A DNA stretch of 64,000 nt from Medicago truncatula (lineage: Eukaryota > Streptophyta > Magnoliopsida > Fabales > Fabaceae): contig NC_053049.1 in the NCBI RefSeq assembly GCF_003473485.1, positions 10,044,001-10,108,000 on the forward strand. The letters are read 5' to 3'. Made by a program: the position numbers and the translations under genes. Each line of letters starts with the position of its first letter. The stretch's first letter is position 1. The notes beneath the pieces were generated by a model. The model was not told the DNA's origin. It was given only the letters and a program-made list of their open reading frames with translations, and did no database searches. Shown here in pieces: positions 44,563 to 57,319 of the stretch.

Positions 44563-47500
44563 TCATTTAGAAACGCGATTTAGAATAGGGCGTACTGCGG
44601 CTTTGAAGTCATCACAAAACTTCTGCTCAGAAAACCTGCTTGCTCGTCTCCTTGCAGCAGCAGCCATCTTAAGTCTCTCTGTTTCTGACATCTTAATGAC
44701 TCTATAAATGGCGTCTGCATATTCTTCAACAGTGCAGGCAAGAAATCCTGTTTGCTGTTCATCCTCATCCAATACAATGTCCATTTTTGGGCCGGCTGAA
44801 TTATGAGCTGCAAGAATGATCAATGTATGTAAATGCATCATTGCAGGATATATAGAGAAAATAAAACATATTGACTGACAGGTAAATTTATATCACACCT
44901 ACCAATTGGGATGGCACCAGCAGCCATATATTCTACAACACTAATGCCAAAATGCTCATCAGTCATGGAGTGGATACCAGCAATAGCACCCGCTAAAAGT
45001 CCCACCAAATCTCTGCAGGTCAAGATAATGATCAAATAAAGTAGCAAGAAAGCATTTAAAACCAAGGTTCTAAAAGTATATAAATAAAATCCAGAGCAGT
45101 CAGCAGAAAACTTCAACACCGAACTTAAGTTTTATACATGTAATCAATTAATTTTTACCAGACTTGCAATTTATTCATCCAAACTTTTTAACAAACAACA
45201 TCCATCTTAAAATAAGTCAACTATATATTTTGAACTACCAGCAGGAAGCATACAATAAATCGAACCCTGTAAATTAGACGTAAACTAATCATCAGTAGTA
45301 GTTAGACCTGCGATACATAAACTTGGGAGCTAAGCAATTAATTTGAGACCACACAATCGAACATTTGAAGTTCCACCTTAAGTTTTTTAAATAATCAACA
45401 CCTAATCCAATGGAATACCAGTGTATGATATTAAATAAGAGCCAATGTTCAATGTCTGAGTTAGCACTCAGCAGTCAGCACTAGATGGACTGGCAACCAT
45501 GGTTTTAAATTCCGGTAGCAGTTACACTGCAAATTTTATATTATGGTAAAAATAAAATGCCGACAAATACAGCTGATGCGGCCGAAATTGCGGTTGTCAT
45601 GCCATTGCAGAGGCCTAAAAAACCATTATATTGTGGCCGCAATTTGAAACTATGCTGACAACTATCATACTCGGGAATAAAAGGTATGCATTCTACAGAA
45701 CAAACTCTTGTTGACATTTTGTTTGCAGAGAAAGTTTTTAGGATCATTAAAAGAACAAAGGAAAAGAGCCACTTGTACTAACCTGTATGTTACATTCTTG
45801 TGGAATTCCACTAGTTCATTTACATTCAGTTCAATTGCTTTCGTTTTTAACATTTGAAGCCTTTCGTCATCTGATTTATTTCTGCAGCTACCCACAAACT
45901 GTAGCTTGGGTTTTGGCAAACCAGAATCTAATCTCTTAATGGCAACTGAAAAAGCCTCAAGTTGGAGAGTGTGAGCCTACAATAAACAGAACCCTGTAAA
46001 TTTGATGTAATCAACATAGGCCCAAATAAGCGTACAAAATGGTTTTACCTCCCACTCACAAGGTTGATCGGAGTATGCCTACCTTCTCTGGTCGAAATTG
46101 TGCAACAGATATAATTACAGGAATCTCAGCCGATCTTTCCAAAGGAAGCACCTGCCCATATTGCTAACCTATTAGAATCCACTGATAATTTCCACAACAG
46201 GTAATACATGCGTGTATCTATATTCTGTATGTATATGGATTATGTGACAAGAAAAGAGAGATATTGGTATATCCTGTGACAGCGAAAGTGCCAAGTGCTG
46301 ACATATTTTTATAGACAAATATTAGTGGTTAGTTTGACTGCAGGGGGAGGGAAAATTTATTAGCATCAGAAATTGAACCATAGACTTCTTTCTTAATATT
46401 CTTTCAGTGTCCAAACCCAAACCCATAAATTCAAGTTTTAAATTAATGTCCGAGGATAAGCTTTAATCATTTGATAAAATACATTACTCCCAGGGGAAAC
46501 ACAGGACATAAGGACCAAAGGAATTTTCAAAGCGACAAAACAACATCCAGTTCAGGACAAAGTGAAATAGACATGCGATTCTTGACAGTATACCGACACC
46601 AATTTTAGGACAATAAAGAAAAAAAATTACCTGAAGTCCCGAAGTATCACAAGGAGGGTACACTCGCTTAATCCGATCTGGAACTCCCCAAAGCTTTTCA
46701 ATATGGGCTTTGGTCCAAGATGAATTGACCATAGCTAGGTGTGCACAAGATCCAACAATCCCATACAACCAGCTGAAGAATGTGTAATAGACTATTTTGC
46801 ACCGAGAAAGCCAAACACTGCCAGAAAACAACTGCCGCATTACTTTTTTTTTTAAAGAAAACCACCACATTACTTAAAAGTGGAAAAGAGGTAAAATGAA
46901 GTGTTGCAACTTTTTGATCTTTAATGATTAAAGATTCATTTCCAGGAAATATATTAACTGTCTGTAAATATCGCTTTTAGCTCAGAACAGCAACAATAAA
47001 AGCATACAGATATACCATGAGGGAAAAATATCATCATCAAGGGTGAGGGAAGCTCATGAATTACGAATTGAAATAAAAGAGGGAAAACATATGAAAATCA
47101 AACCTTTTAGCAACTACGGCATCATTATTATACATCAAGCTGCGTTGACGGACACGAGATAGCATGTCTGAACTGATAGTAGGGTAATGTGTGTAGCAAA
47201 TAACTTTGCATCCAAACAACCTAGCAAGTGGATATGTAAAAGCATATCCACTTGTATCAAAATAATATAAAGGGGTAAACTTGCACAAAGCTTCCCATCC
47301 AAGATACATAGAGCCTAGACTTTGACCAATCATAGTAAAGTGTGGATACGTTGTTTCTTCAATCCACTTCCTCTTGTACAAATGAACCACCTGTGAATTG
47401 TGTGGATAACAAAAATACACAGGCTATTAAGTGCTATACCATTACAATAATAACCACGGTTGACTTACACCCTAACACATGCTAAATATGCCAATAAAGT

Positions 47501-48728
47501 CTGTTTGGATTGGCTTATTTGAGCTTATCTACTAACATCAACACTTACGAAACTATTTGGGAGAGCTTATGGCAACATTTTATGACATTTCTATAAGCTG
47601 TTTTCAGCTTATTTGCATAAACTCACAAGGATAGCTTATAGCTTATAGGAAATGGTTTAACTTTATCTTTTCTTTTGGTATAGAAATAACTTATACATAA
47701 ACACATATATGGTAATTATTCTAAGTTTCTAACAGATTCAATTCCCCCTATCAATCCTCTGATCATCACTACAATACGACAGTTACAGAACAACAATCTT
47801 GCCATGCAAGTAAACAGTGATAAAGCCATAATAACATTCACAAGTAAACCTTAACTCAAACAACACCAAAGCAGCTTATAAGACAAGACAATACAAACAT
47901 TTTAAATGTCTCTGCAACACCGTCACAACCATAATTGCAACTTCATTTTCCCGCATTTTACCATACTATCAAGATTCACATTATAACCGGAACTGTAACC
48001 GAAATTTTAAACCATCCAGTATAACTATACACCAAATATAAACAAAAACCCGCACAAGCTAATGCCAGTGTCACATTTCATCACATAAATGTCAACAACA
48101 AACCTCAAAAGCTTAAAAAGGGCTCCAACCCAGTAAACATCGCAAAAGCCAAAATTCTTATAAAAATTAAACCAACCAACAACCAAAGCCTCATCCCACT
48201 AAGTGGGTCGGCTACATAAATCAAATTACGCCATATTTCGATCCAACTTATTAATCTCTAATCTTTCTAAATAGTTTCTCAGTTTTTCTAGGTCTTCCTT
48301 AGCCTCTAGTGATCTGGCGATCCTCATTTGATCTACTCTCCTTTACAAAACCCCATTTGCAATAAGGCACAACAAAATAAAACCCATATAACAGAATTCA
48401 GAAAGAAAAAGAAAGAAAAAAAAAGTACCTTAGGAGGGGCATTAAGGGTAACACCAAAGCGATCAAGAGCACGATTCAACAACGATTGAGGAGTAGCATC
48501 ATGATCTCCAGTATAAACAACGCAGTGAAGATCAGGATTCTCTTCTTGAATAGCTTTAACAGCGCACCATAGCACTCTTTCTCCACCGCCGCCGTCGTTG
48601 GTGTATGGATGAAAGAATCCCACTGCGGTTTTCCTGTTTCGTCTACCGTTGATTGCGGAAAATAAGAGTTTGAAGATTGTGGCGGTGATGAGTGTAGCTG
48701 TGAAGATGATGAAGCGTATGAGTGTCAT
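44563..48728 (-). CDS. ALG11: GDP-Man:Man3GlcNAc2-PP-dolichol alpha-1,2-mannosyltransferase
   Basis: ALG11 adds the fourth and fifth mannoses to the dolichol-linked N-glycan precursor on the cytosolic face of the ER. Exons by descending coordinate: 48728-48429, 47390-47104, 46817-46631, 46151-46083, 45976-45783, 45012-44903, 44807-44563. They total 1392 bp, 463 codons, the usual plant length. An N-terminal membrane anchor (about residues 3-25, [17 protein letters not shown]) is followed by the GT4 donor-binding Gly-rich loop ([17 protein letters not shown]). Also seen are [42 protein letters not shown] and the acceptor-side [19 protein letters not shown], which carries the E-x7-E type motif region. 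All introns are GT-AG and in phase. Introns carry a dispersed MITE (47.5 kb), a tiny retroposed tail (46.85 kb) and a retroposon fragment (48.2 kb). No defect seen. Confidence 0.96.
46838..46875 (-). mobile_element. Minimal A-tail insertion overlapping the ALG11 intron 2 end
   Basis: CATTACTT occurs at 46838-46845 and 46868-46875 (CCGCATTACTT and CCACATTACTT when extended). The 22 bases between read, on the minus strand, TGGTGGTTTTCTTT followed by A's. It resembles the two SINE-tail insertions but with a different 3' word. It lies only about 21 bp from the exon 3 acceptor. Confidence 0.5.
47500..47715. repeat. Dispersed GAGCTTAT-rich MITE, copy 1 (ALG11 intron 1)
   Basis: This copy shares TGTTTGGATT, GAGCTTATCTACT, GGAGAGCTTATGG and AATAACTTATACATAA blocks with copies at 52158-52390 and 60908-61140. 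Outer ends are weakly complementary. It is probably a short DNA-transposon derivative. Confidence 0.65.
48175..48345. repeat. Retroposon fragment in ALG11 intron 1
   Basis: CCTCATCCCACTAAGTGGG followed by TCGGCTACATAAATCAAA is a word I recognise as recurring in many plant genomes in dispersed retroposon ends. No complete element or target duplication was found here. Confidence 0.5.
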
Positions 48729-50266
48729 TGTTTGTGTTGTAGTTGAAGATGGAAATGGAAATGGAAATGGAAGAAGTTCTGATAAGCAGATTATTTGGAA
48801 AATACGTTTTGGAGAAAAGGGGAGGAAAGGAAATATTGTTTGGGTGGGACTTTGAAAATTTTCTTGATGCTAACCAAACAAGGCTTTATTTTCACTCAAT
48901 TTTGAATTTCCATATTTTTCTACCAAAGTGTGTAATTATACTTTTTTTTTTTTATTCCTCAATCATTAATCATCCTCTTCTTTTGTAAACAAAAAATAAA
49001 TAAAAATAGATCATCCTCTTTGTATATTTTTCTCAAATTATTTGTGTATTTTATGATACTAATATAACATTTTAACTAACATATTATTATTTATTACATT
49101 TTAATTATCTAATCACTCTATTAACTATAATTAATAAGGGTTTTGATAAATGAAACATATTTTACCATTAGAATTAATACTTAAAACCATTTTCTTATTA
49201 ATTGTGTCAAACTCAAAAGAAACATCTAATCTGATATGGAGAGAGTAATTGAGTGGAAATTAAAATTGTAAGAATTGATTAAAATATATCTTCATTTTGG
49301 CAAATTGATTCCTTCAATTTTATTTTATTTTTGCAAATTGATGAATACTTTCTTGAAATTATAAAAGGTAATTTAAAATGCTCTTCCATTAACTTTTTCA
49401 TTAGATATTATGATGTGACAAATTAAGTGGACATGTCATAATTTGCTTACAATTTTTTTATTACAAAAGGTCTAGATCAGTTGGATAACTTATAAAGGTC
49501 AGAGCAGATCTCAAGACTCAACGAACGCTAACAAATGCATTTATTAGACATCAAAGATTGTTCTCACACTAGTAAGAGGAGTAGAACGAATAAGCTAACC
49601 TTAAGTGACTTGCCTATAAAATTTGGATTATCTTATGAATAAATGTGTCAATAATTACATAATTAGATTGGGATATCTTAACCCACAAGTCCTAGGACAA
49701 AAAATAAAGCGAAATTGTTAGCACGAACGCCGTGATCAGGTTCATACCCGACTCCTCTTTATGTGGGTGTGAGTTTTCAATTGCTATTGCTATTTTCGTC
49801 TATCTGCAAACTAAAAATTGAGATTTCCTACGATTTCATTGACAATTTATGATGAGGTGATATTAATGTGAGATTAATATTTAGGCCATATTTTTAGTCA
49901 ACAAAGCGGATGAAGCATTTTGAATGATGCTTTATAATAATTTCAAAGATATATTTGCTGATTAGTAAAAAATGTAGATATATTTTGTGCACATAAGATT
50001 TCAAAATCATCAATGAGTGCACAAAAAATTGGCCTTCTAGTAGTAATGTAAAGCAAACCACAATCACTAGACATTACACACTTTCTGCATTTACATATAT
50101 GCACACACATTTTTAGAAATTCTCAAACAGACAAACACCGCTAGCTAGTTATTTGGGCCTACACAACTACTATAGTTAAATATTTGAAATATATATGCAC
50201 ACTTCTTGAGTTTGGTTTAAAAAAAAAAAAAAACTTGAAAAGAAAACTACTTCTACAACACACTTT
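48729..50266. other. Spacer between ALG11 (5' end) and CNGC (3' end)
   Basis: This must carry the ALG11 promoter (right of 48729) and the CNGC 3' UTR (left of 50267). A SINE-like sequence lies at about 49700-49815 (B-box-like GGTTCATACCCGAC and a tail TGTGAGTTTTCAAT). No other gene is seen. Confidence 0.5.
49700..49815 (+). mobile_element. SINE-like fragment
   Basis: GATCAGGTTCATACCCGACTC matches a decayed B box, followed by the family tail TGTGAGTTTTCAATTGC and TTTTCGTCTATCTGC that also ends the element at 15545-15685. Confidence 0.55.
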
Positions 50267-53200
50267 TTAGTTTTTTCCAGTGATGAAATCTGGTTCAGCT
50301 GGTTTCCTAGGCAAAAGTGGTAGAAATTTCTTTGTCTGTGTCACTCTTTTGCCACTTCTTAAGTGCTTTAATGCATTTGATGCAAACCTTTGTACATATA
50401 TAGTGGAACCAATGCTTGGTGAAGAAGACTCTTCCTCATTTTCAGAAGCATTTTCCTGTCTTTTTTCCGATTCACGTAACAATTTCTGAGCCCTTTTTTC
50501 CCTGTATCGACGCCATACTACTTGTATGAACCGCGCTCCCCATGTCCTCCATTGCAAGGAATAAAACCTGCTCAAACATTGTCATCAATGAGGTTGTGAA
50601 CCATATTGTCTTTCTTCTTTTTTCATTCTAATGTCTCTTTACTAGGGTCTCACATTTCCTCATATAGCAATCAAAATACTTAGTAAACTTTTTTAGAATT
50701 GAATTTTTAATTAGTTAAGCCTCCAATCCAAAGGTGAAATTTTTAGATGACTTCTGCAATGGACCTTGTTTCTTATAATATAAATTTTTTCCACAAAAAT
50801 GAAATGATGCATTATCAAAGGTGAAAAAACATATCAAGCCTTGCCTGAAAGTGTGTTGGAGTTGTTTTCTGTTAATAAGACGTCGAAATTGGGAAGCAAC
50901 AATCTTCAAGTCATCATGCATTAGAGCAAAAGCTTCAACTTCCGTAATAGTTTCAACTGTACTAGTTGAAATAGGTAAGTTTGAAGAGGTTGTAGGATCC
51001 AAGGCCCATGTTAGAAGCTCCTCTCCACAAAAATCACCAGCCTTGAGTTCGGTCGAGTTAAAGAAACCAGTTCTTCCACCATTTGTCGTGGCAGTCTTAA
51101 GTTTTCCGCGCATGATGAAGAGCATTTCGTCCACTGGATCACCTTCACGAACAACGAAACTTTTCTCGGTATAAAGGACCGGCTTCAGTTTATCACACAT
51201 TGCATCCAACAACTGTTTATCCATGTTGCTGAAAATTGGCACCTATCATCACATGTAAACAAGTATAGTTAAGTAGTTAAAGAAAAAATCAAGTGAAAGA
51301 TGAGATTACTCTGTATGATACACACTTTTTTAAGTAAATCTAAGCAAAGATGTCTCCTTATGTCTCTTCTCAGATCTTTAGGGAGGTTGCAAATTAGTTT
51401 CTCTTCTTCAACGCCTCGATTTTCTTGCCATTTGTATTGTTCATACCGTCGAATTCTTTGCTTCATGTGATCTGGTAGCATACGGTGGCACATCCATTGT
51501 TCTGCATCCCTCCTCTTGATTCTCATCTCTTCAACTCTAACAGTTGTAGATTGTAGATATTTCTGTGACAAGTATAAACACAACCTATAATCTTTACTTC
51601 ATCAGAAAAAACTATAAATTTTCCAACAGATAAAAGATTCATGACGTAGTACACTATATATGTGACTAGGAGTTGTAATTAATGATTCTAATATGTGCAT
51701 GATCGATATCTTGTCTACTTAAGTAAGGTGGCTTGATAGGCCTAAAATGGTTTTTGATAGCCTATAATTTAACCTTTTTAGTTAAATAAACTTTGAAAAA
51801 AGTCTTGGCTTGGTCTATTCTGAAAAAAGTCTGACTTGACATGTGTCTGTTATAGACTAGGTCGTAGGCCCTTGTAAGTCAGTCTGACTTATTTTTACAC
51901 TTATCTCAGAGTCCTTCCTTACTAAGGATTACCTGCATGTTTCCTATAAGTAATGCAAATAGAACCAATCCAAAGACAGCGATGAATATGGCAAAGATTA
52001 TCTCCCCAATATAAGTGCTTGTCTTCAGGTTCTGCCCAACAGAACTGCAAATAACAACAAAATTTGACTTTTAAATAGATTGAACTAAGTTTTCCTTGAT
52101 AAGATGTCACAAAATATTAAATAGTGGTTAGTCCATCGAAACATTGCGAATAAAGTTAAGGCTGCATTTGGAAGAGCTTATGACTTAAAACTTATACAAA
52201 TGATTGGAGGAACTTACGAAAATAGCTTCTAATTTGTCCTAAGGTTGTTTTAAGCTTATCTTCATAAGCTTTTAAGAAGCTTACAAAATCAACATATGCA
52301 ATGCGTCAACTATTCATTCTTTATTGTAGAAATATATTATACATAAACTCTATTAATATTGATAAGCACTTATTAACTAAATGCATAATTAAGTTGTTTA
52401 CTCTATAAGAACACAAGGATATAGAAGTTCCTAAGCAGAGAAGATCAACAACCAACCTCAAATTGCGCAAACCCCACCAAAAGCAGTAGAAGAATTTATG
52501 ATGAAAGTTTGTATTCAACTCCACCACACGAGACGTTAGAGCATCCATAAATATTCCAAAATTGAAAACTGTTGGGTCAATGATATCATCAGGATCTTTG
52601 TAAGGACAAGTAGCAGAATTGTTGAGAATTGAAAAAAGTGTCGAATTGACTCGTCCACAGCTCAGATAGGAATCATCAAAGAACGGAGTATTCTTCAACC
52701 GTCTGCGCCAACACCGCAACTCTGATTCTATTGAAAACAAATACCAAAATGCTCCAACAACCTAATATCACAAATAATTTGGATTTTTTATCATAAAACT
52801 TAGCTTATAGTAACAAGGAACATACATAAACTAATGCTTGTGACAGAAGTAACAAAATTACAAGCTTACATGACTTGCTAGCATATAAAGAAAGAGATTA
52901 TAAGCAGCTCCAGCCCATGCTGTCTCAGTTAATATACCAGAAGTGCTTGTTACTTCATTGAACAACGTATAGATTCGCATAAGTCTTGGCGCGTATTGTG
53001 TTATTATCGTATACTTCAACCAATCCTTTGTTATATATGGAACTGAGCCTTGTGGAATTGGAATCATAGCTAAAATCACCATCTAATAACACAGCATTAA
53101 AATGTTAAAACAACATCATAGTATTATGTATTTCTCATTATAAATTAAACTGAAATCAAAATTATTATTACAGTTGACTTCGCATGTATCGTAAGATAAC

Positions 53201-53895
53201 GATAGCTATGCTTAAGAGCACTAGTTAGGTAATCTAGAAATGATTTGTATTTATTGAAAAATTCACATTCTATTACATTGATAACTTAAGAAACTAAACT
53301 TCTGAATAAGTACTTTTAACTTTTGATTGGTCCTTAAGGAACTCCTTAGAATATGCTTAAATAAAAAAATCACTTTGAGTTCTGATACCTGAGGAAGTGG
53401 AAGAATTGATAGAATGTCAATGATGAAGTGAGAACTTAAGTATCTCATTGCTATAGCAAAAGGATCATCAACCGGCTCTCCCCTTCCAAAAATGCGCGAA
53501 GAAGGTGCAATAAACCCGGTTCGAAACTGAAAGACGATGCGAATAATGTAGAAAAGATCGAAAAACGTCCGAAGAACACTAGCAGTAATCTTCAATGTTC
53601 CATTCAAATTAAGGCATTTTCTCTGGTCATCAATCACAGGGATGTAAAAGAATAATGGATCCATAGATACTGCCATCACACATGTTATAACAAAGATCTT
53701 GTTCCATTTCTGAAGTAGTGGACCTTGTGGATCAAGAACACTACACCTAGAAGCTGGTTTTTCCAATGATTCATTATTTTTTTCTGGAGTAACACTTGGT
53801 TTAGATTTTCTTTTTTCAAATCCATCAATTGAAGAATCATATTGTGAAAAATTAAAAGATGATGATTCTGACTTCCAATCTTCAAATCTGGACAT
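50267..53895 (-). CDS. Cyclic nucleotide-gated ion channel, group I (CNGC1/CNGC10-like)
   Basis: This is a plasma-membrane cation channel gated by cyclic nucleotides and calmodulin. Exons by descending coordinate: 53895-53389, 53082-52870, 52761-52457, 52044-51933, 51562-51326, 51242-50845, 50567-50267. They total 2073 bp (690 codons), in phase. S1 starts near WNKIFVITCVMAVSMDPLFF; the pore exon end and next exon give GLRNLSSVGQNLKTSTYIGE, with the GQN filter of most plant CNGCs. The C-linker has RRYEQYKWQENRGVEEE and the CNBD has FVVREGDPVDEMLFIMRG and AGDFCGEELLTWALDP. An IQ segment (FIQVVWRRYREKRAQK) ends the binding domain. The last intron starts AG/GCAAGG, a GC-AG intron; no GT donor nearby keeps the QHTFRFYSLQWRTW reading. 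The C-terminus PAEPDF is a group I feature. Confidence 0.95.
52158..52390. repeat. Dispersed GAGCTTAT-rich MITE, copy 2 (CNGC intron 3)
   Basis: Shares GAGCTTATGACTTA, TTTTAAGCTTATCTTCATAAGC and GTAGAAATATATTATACATAAAC blocks with the copies at 47500 and 60908, more diverged. Confidence 0.6.
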
Positions 53896-55292
53896 AAATA
53901 TAAACTAAGTTAAGGAACATATCATATTTTTTGTCACATGTCATAGAAAAAGCTCATGACTTAAAATTGAAAAATAATCAACTAGGAAAACCATAGATTT
54001 ATGCTTAGTTTATATACTATATGATATATCATATATTTTAGTCACTCATAGTATTATGGTCATATTTTGAACTACTAACTTGTGAATTCGGATTCCTTGC
54101 GGTCACGGATTGTTAGTAGCATTAACACAGTCAGCAGCACATCGGTGACCTTTGGATAGAGATCAGATGGTTCTGATTTCAAGCTCAACATTTTAGATTT
54201 TAAAAGGAATCAAAATCTGCATTAAAATATGGACCGTTTCGATATCAATCAAATGACCACCGATGTGTTGACTACGTGATTGAGTGCAATCAGTGACTAT
54301 AGGAAATCCGAATTCGTGTAGGCAATTATAACTTTCGTTCTTTTTGTAAAATAATTAAAACGATACCTTTTTTTTTTTTTTTTTTTTTCTAAACAAAATA
54401 AATGAATCACTTTTTTTTCTAATACAAAAGAAAAGTATAGCAACTGAAACAACAGAACATGTGATGCTAAAATAACACTGCAAACCTCACAAATTTCTTT
54501 TCATTTGTAGTCATGCTTTATAGGAAATACACTTTACTTGAACAACAGAAAATTCACTGCATCCCTGAAAAATCCATCTTGAAATTAGAATTTTTGAGTT
54601 CACACATAACTAGAAAAAAAGGTAAGCTATTTTATGTATGACTATAAGTGGTGCATGGCTATAAAATGATTATCCAATTTCATTATTTAGGTTGTTTATG
54701 TTTGTAATATAAGTTAATTAATAAAATAAATATAACACACTAAGCATGAGAAGAATACAAAGAAGACTTAAATATTTATTGAAAACATGTAAGTCAATCT
54801 CCATATCAAACTGAGAGAAGGGTTGGCTTCACATGAACCATAAAGTAGTAGAGATCAGTGTAAAATAGTAGAAGGAAAAGGAAAAACAGTAAACACCACC
54901 AAGGTTGGTTTTGATAGATAAGTGAGAAAATGAAGTTTCTTTTTCTGTTACCTTAACAATAGGAACCAAAGCAGAGAGACGAAGAGTTTAAAACTCATAA
55001 AAGTAAAGAATATGTTGCATGCAACATTGTTAAGAAAGAGTTTCTATGGTTACTTGTTGATGTGAGTATTAGAAGAAGAAGAAGAGAAAGGGAAAGAGCG
55101 TAAATGACGTAGACAGTGTGATGATAGTCTTATGTCAGTGAGGGTACACGACAAATAAATCATTGTTTGCTCATTTACATGCAAAATAAAATGCTCTCTC
55201 CATTTATTTACTTTTGATGTTATTATATAAATTTAGAAAGCATCAATTGGTATATATATTTGATGTTCATATAAACTTAGAAAGCATTGATT
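53896..55292. other. CNGC upstream region with a foldback element
   Basis: No coding sequence is seen. An inverted-repeat element spans about 54076-54325 (TGTGAATTCGGATTCC against GGAAATCCGAATTCGTG, with CATCGGTGAC/TCACCGATG deeper in). A poly(T) run follows at 54367-54388. A purine-rich patch near 55070-55100 could belong to the CNGC leader. A diverged 40-bp direct repeat (GATGTT...TTAGAAAGCAT) occurs at about 55217-55294. Confidence 0.5.
54076..54325. mobile_element. Foldback MITE upstream of CNGC
   Basis: The two arms are complementary over about 70 bp with mismatches, centred near 54200. No clear target duplication was found, so the superfamily is open. Confidence 0.6.
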
Positions 55293-55557
55293 GGGTTACA
55301 TAAGTAAATGTTCCCACTAAATGTACCAACATTTAATTTTAACCCCTCTAAAATATTCTTTAGGATTTTGGTCCTTCTAAAATTTTTCATCTATGAATTC
55401 AATTAATTAGTCTATGCTCTACATTGAGTATTACACTAGAGCAGGGACTAATTTCATAGATGAAAAATTTTAGAGGGACCAAAAACCTAAAAAATATTTT
55501 AGGAGGATTAAAATAAAATATTGGTATATTTAGGGGAACTATTTGCTTATTTAACCC
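55293..55557. mobile_element. Foldback MITE
   Basis: GGGTTACATAAGTAAATGTTCCC at the left pairs with the right end GGGGAACTATTTGC...AACCC, and inner arms pair TTTTAGAGGGACCAAAA-type sequence. The 265-bp unit folds almost entirely on itself. Flanks do not give a convincing target duplication. Confidence 0.7.
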
Positions 55558-56623
55558 TAAAATATTTATATTTAATTCTCAACATTGGTTTATGAGTGAG
55601 TGTGATCTTCACCTCCCCGGTTGGTTTTGTAAGGTTAGTTAGGTCAAAGGTTATCCAAAATTTGTGGGTCATCTGCTAACATATTGATTTGTTGTTTCCA
55701 CCGTCGCTCCATGGTATTTTCCTTGGTCATTTCCAACAATCAAACCATGCATATTTAGAATGAGTCCAAGGATTTTTAATCTATAAAATAAATAAAAAAT
55801 AATTTCCATGATTAAATATATCCCTTCCAAATCAACCAAAAATCTCAAGATGAACATGATCAAGCTTGATGGAACTGAATAAGGGAGTAGTACAACAAAA
55901 GTAGCTAGCATCCACCAAAATGAATGATTAATATAACTTTATATCTTTCAGTCATGATCCTTGACCAAATGTGTCGTGTGATATATGGCCCATAAGAAAG
56001 TGGAGAAGCTGTTATTTCCTTGCACTCAAACCTCTCTTGCCTTTGCTTATGGTTGTTGTAGAGAAATAATAAGGAAGGAGAAAATATCAATTGCATGGAA
56101 AAAGAGATAATATTTCTATATTTTAAGATATATAATAATTTCAAATGTTTGGTAAACACAACTTAGTTAATAACTATAAAAATGTTAATATGCAAACGTC
56201 GGAGTTCGAATATAATTTTTTCATTTCATTTTTCTTTTTGAGTATCCAATAAAAGAAATGATTTTGTAAAATTCAAGTTTTAATATCTACTTTAATAAAT
56301 GAAAACTATACAACTAATTTGCTTAATTTAAAAAATAAATATTTTATTTTATTTCTTTTACATAAAATCTCATCCGAAGTAATATTTTGTACAATCTTAA
56401 TGGATAATAACAAAGTAATTTTCATGTATTATCAAATATCATTTCCATCAATGATATGAATTTAAAAGGAATATTCTGGCTTCCACATCATATTTTGTCT
56501 CTGCTGCCAACATTTTCACCACTTTATGACTTGTTTGATACATTACTATACACTAAGGGACATTAAAAAGTTGAAAAGAAATAAAAGGAAATTAAAGAAG
56601 GAAGGAAAAAGAGGGACACAAAT

Positions 56624-56625
<2 letters not shown>

Positions 56626-56656
<31 letters not shown>

Positions 56657-56657
56657 A
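56626..56657. repeat. (GAAA)n microsatellite
   Basis: About eight GAAA units in a purine-rich tract (56570-56660). The open frame across it is a by-product of the repeat. Confidence 0.9.
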
Positions 56658-56789
56658 AAAACAGCAAAGTTTACAATTATGCGATCCCACGTGATACGTG
56701 TGATATCTTTTTCTGCTTTAAAGAAGGAAATTAACGATCCTTCGAGATCATATAACAGCTAAAATTTATAATTAAAAAGGTAAAGTTTC

Positions 56790-57316
56790 TAAAAAAAAAC
56801 TAAAACTACTCAATGTTTTTTGTTGTTGATGGAAAGGAATGAAATTAATAATAAACGAGGGGACTATAAGAGTGACACAATCTTTCAAAACAAAAAAAAC
56901 AGAGTGACACAATGAGCAAAATGCATAGAACCTAATAAAAGGGCACAACCTCTCTAAAATATTCAAAGACAAAGAGACTTGTGTTCCAAGGAAGCTAAGA
57001 AATCAGCAAACTTGTTAACATCATGAGCGATATAAGTTGCACTAAAGGGTGCCAATTAGAAAATCGAAGAAGTTGCATAATATCGTCAAGAATGGAACGG
57101 AGGGAGGAGAGTTAGTGGCTCAGTTGTTAAGGCGTCGATAGAATTAATCTTTGAATAGAAGTGATTAGCCATTTTTCCAGAATCATCGCGAATAATTACC
57201 CCCAAGGTGTTGCCATTGGCCGGGATAAATGACCCATCTACTTTTGCTTTGAAGAAGCCGACTGACAAGCTACCGTCGCATTTTCTCACATATATGAAGA
57301 AAAGTTGTTCCCTCAA
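56790..57316 (-). pseudogene. LINE ORF2 C-terminal RNase H fragment and 3' end
   Basis: The minus-strand text FFKAKVDGSFIPANGNT then VIIRDDSGKMANHFYSKI matches the RVT_3/RNase H domain at the end of plant LINE polyproteins. The frame breaks near 57086 and resumes in another frame (LDDIMQLLRFSNWHP at about 57083-57040). The remainder to about 56790 looks like LINE 3' UTR. Upstream RT is absent. Confidence 0.75.
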
Positions 57317-57319
57317 AAA

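Noticed and set aside
55669..56159. Two minus-strand frames of about 80 codons
   Set aside because: Hydrophobic, AT-driven text with no recognisable domain, splice context or conserved motif.
56526..56762. 78-codon lysine-rich plus-strand frame
   Set aside because: It is generated by the (GAAA)n microsatellite.
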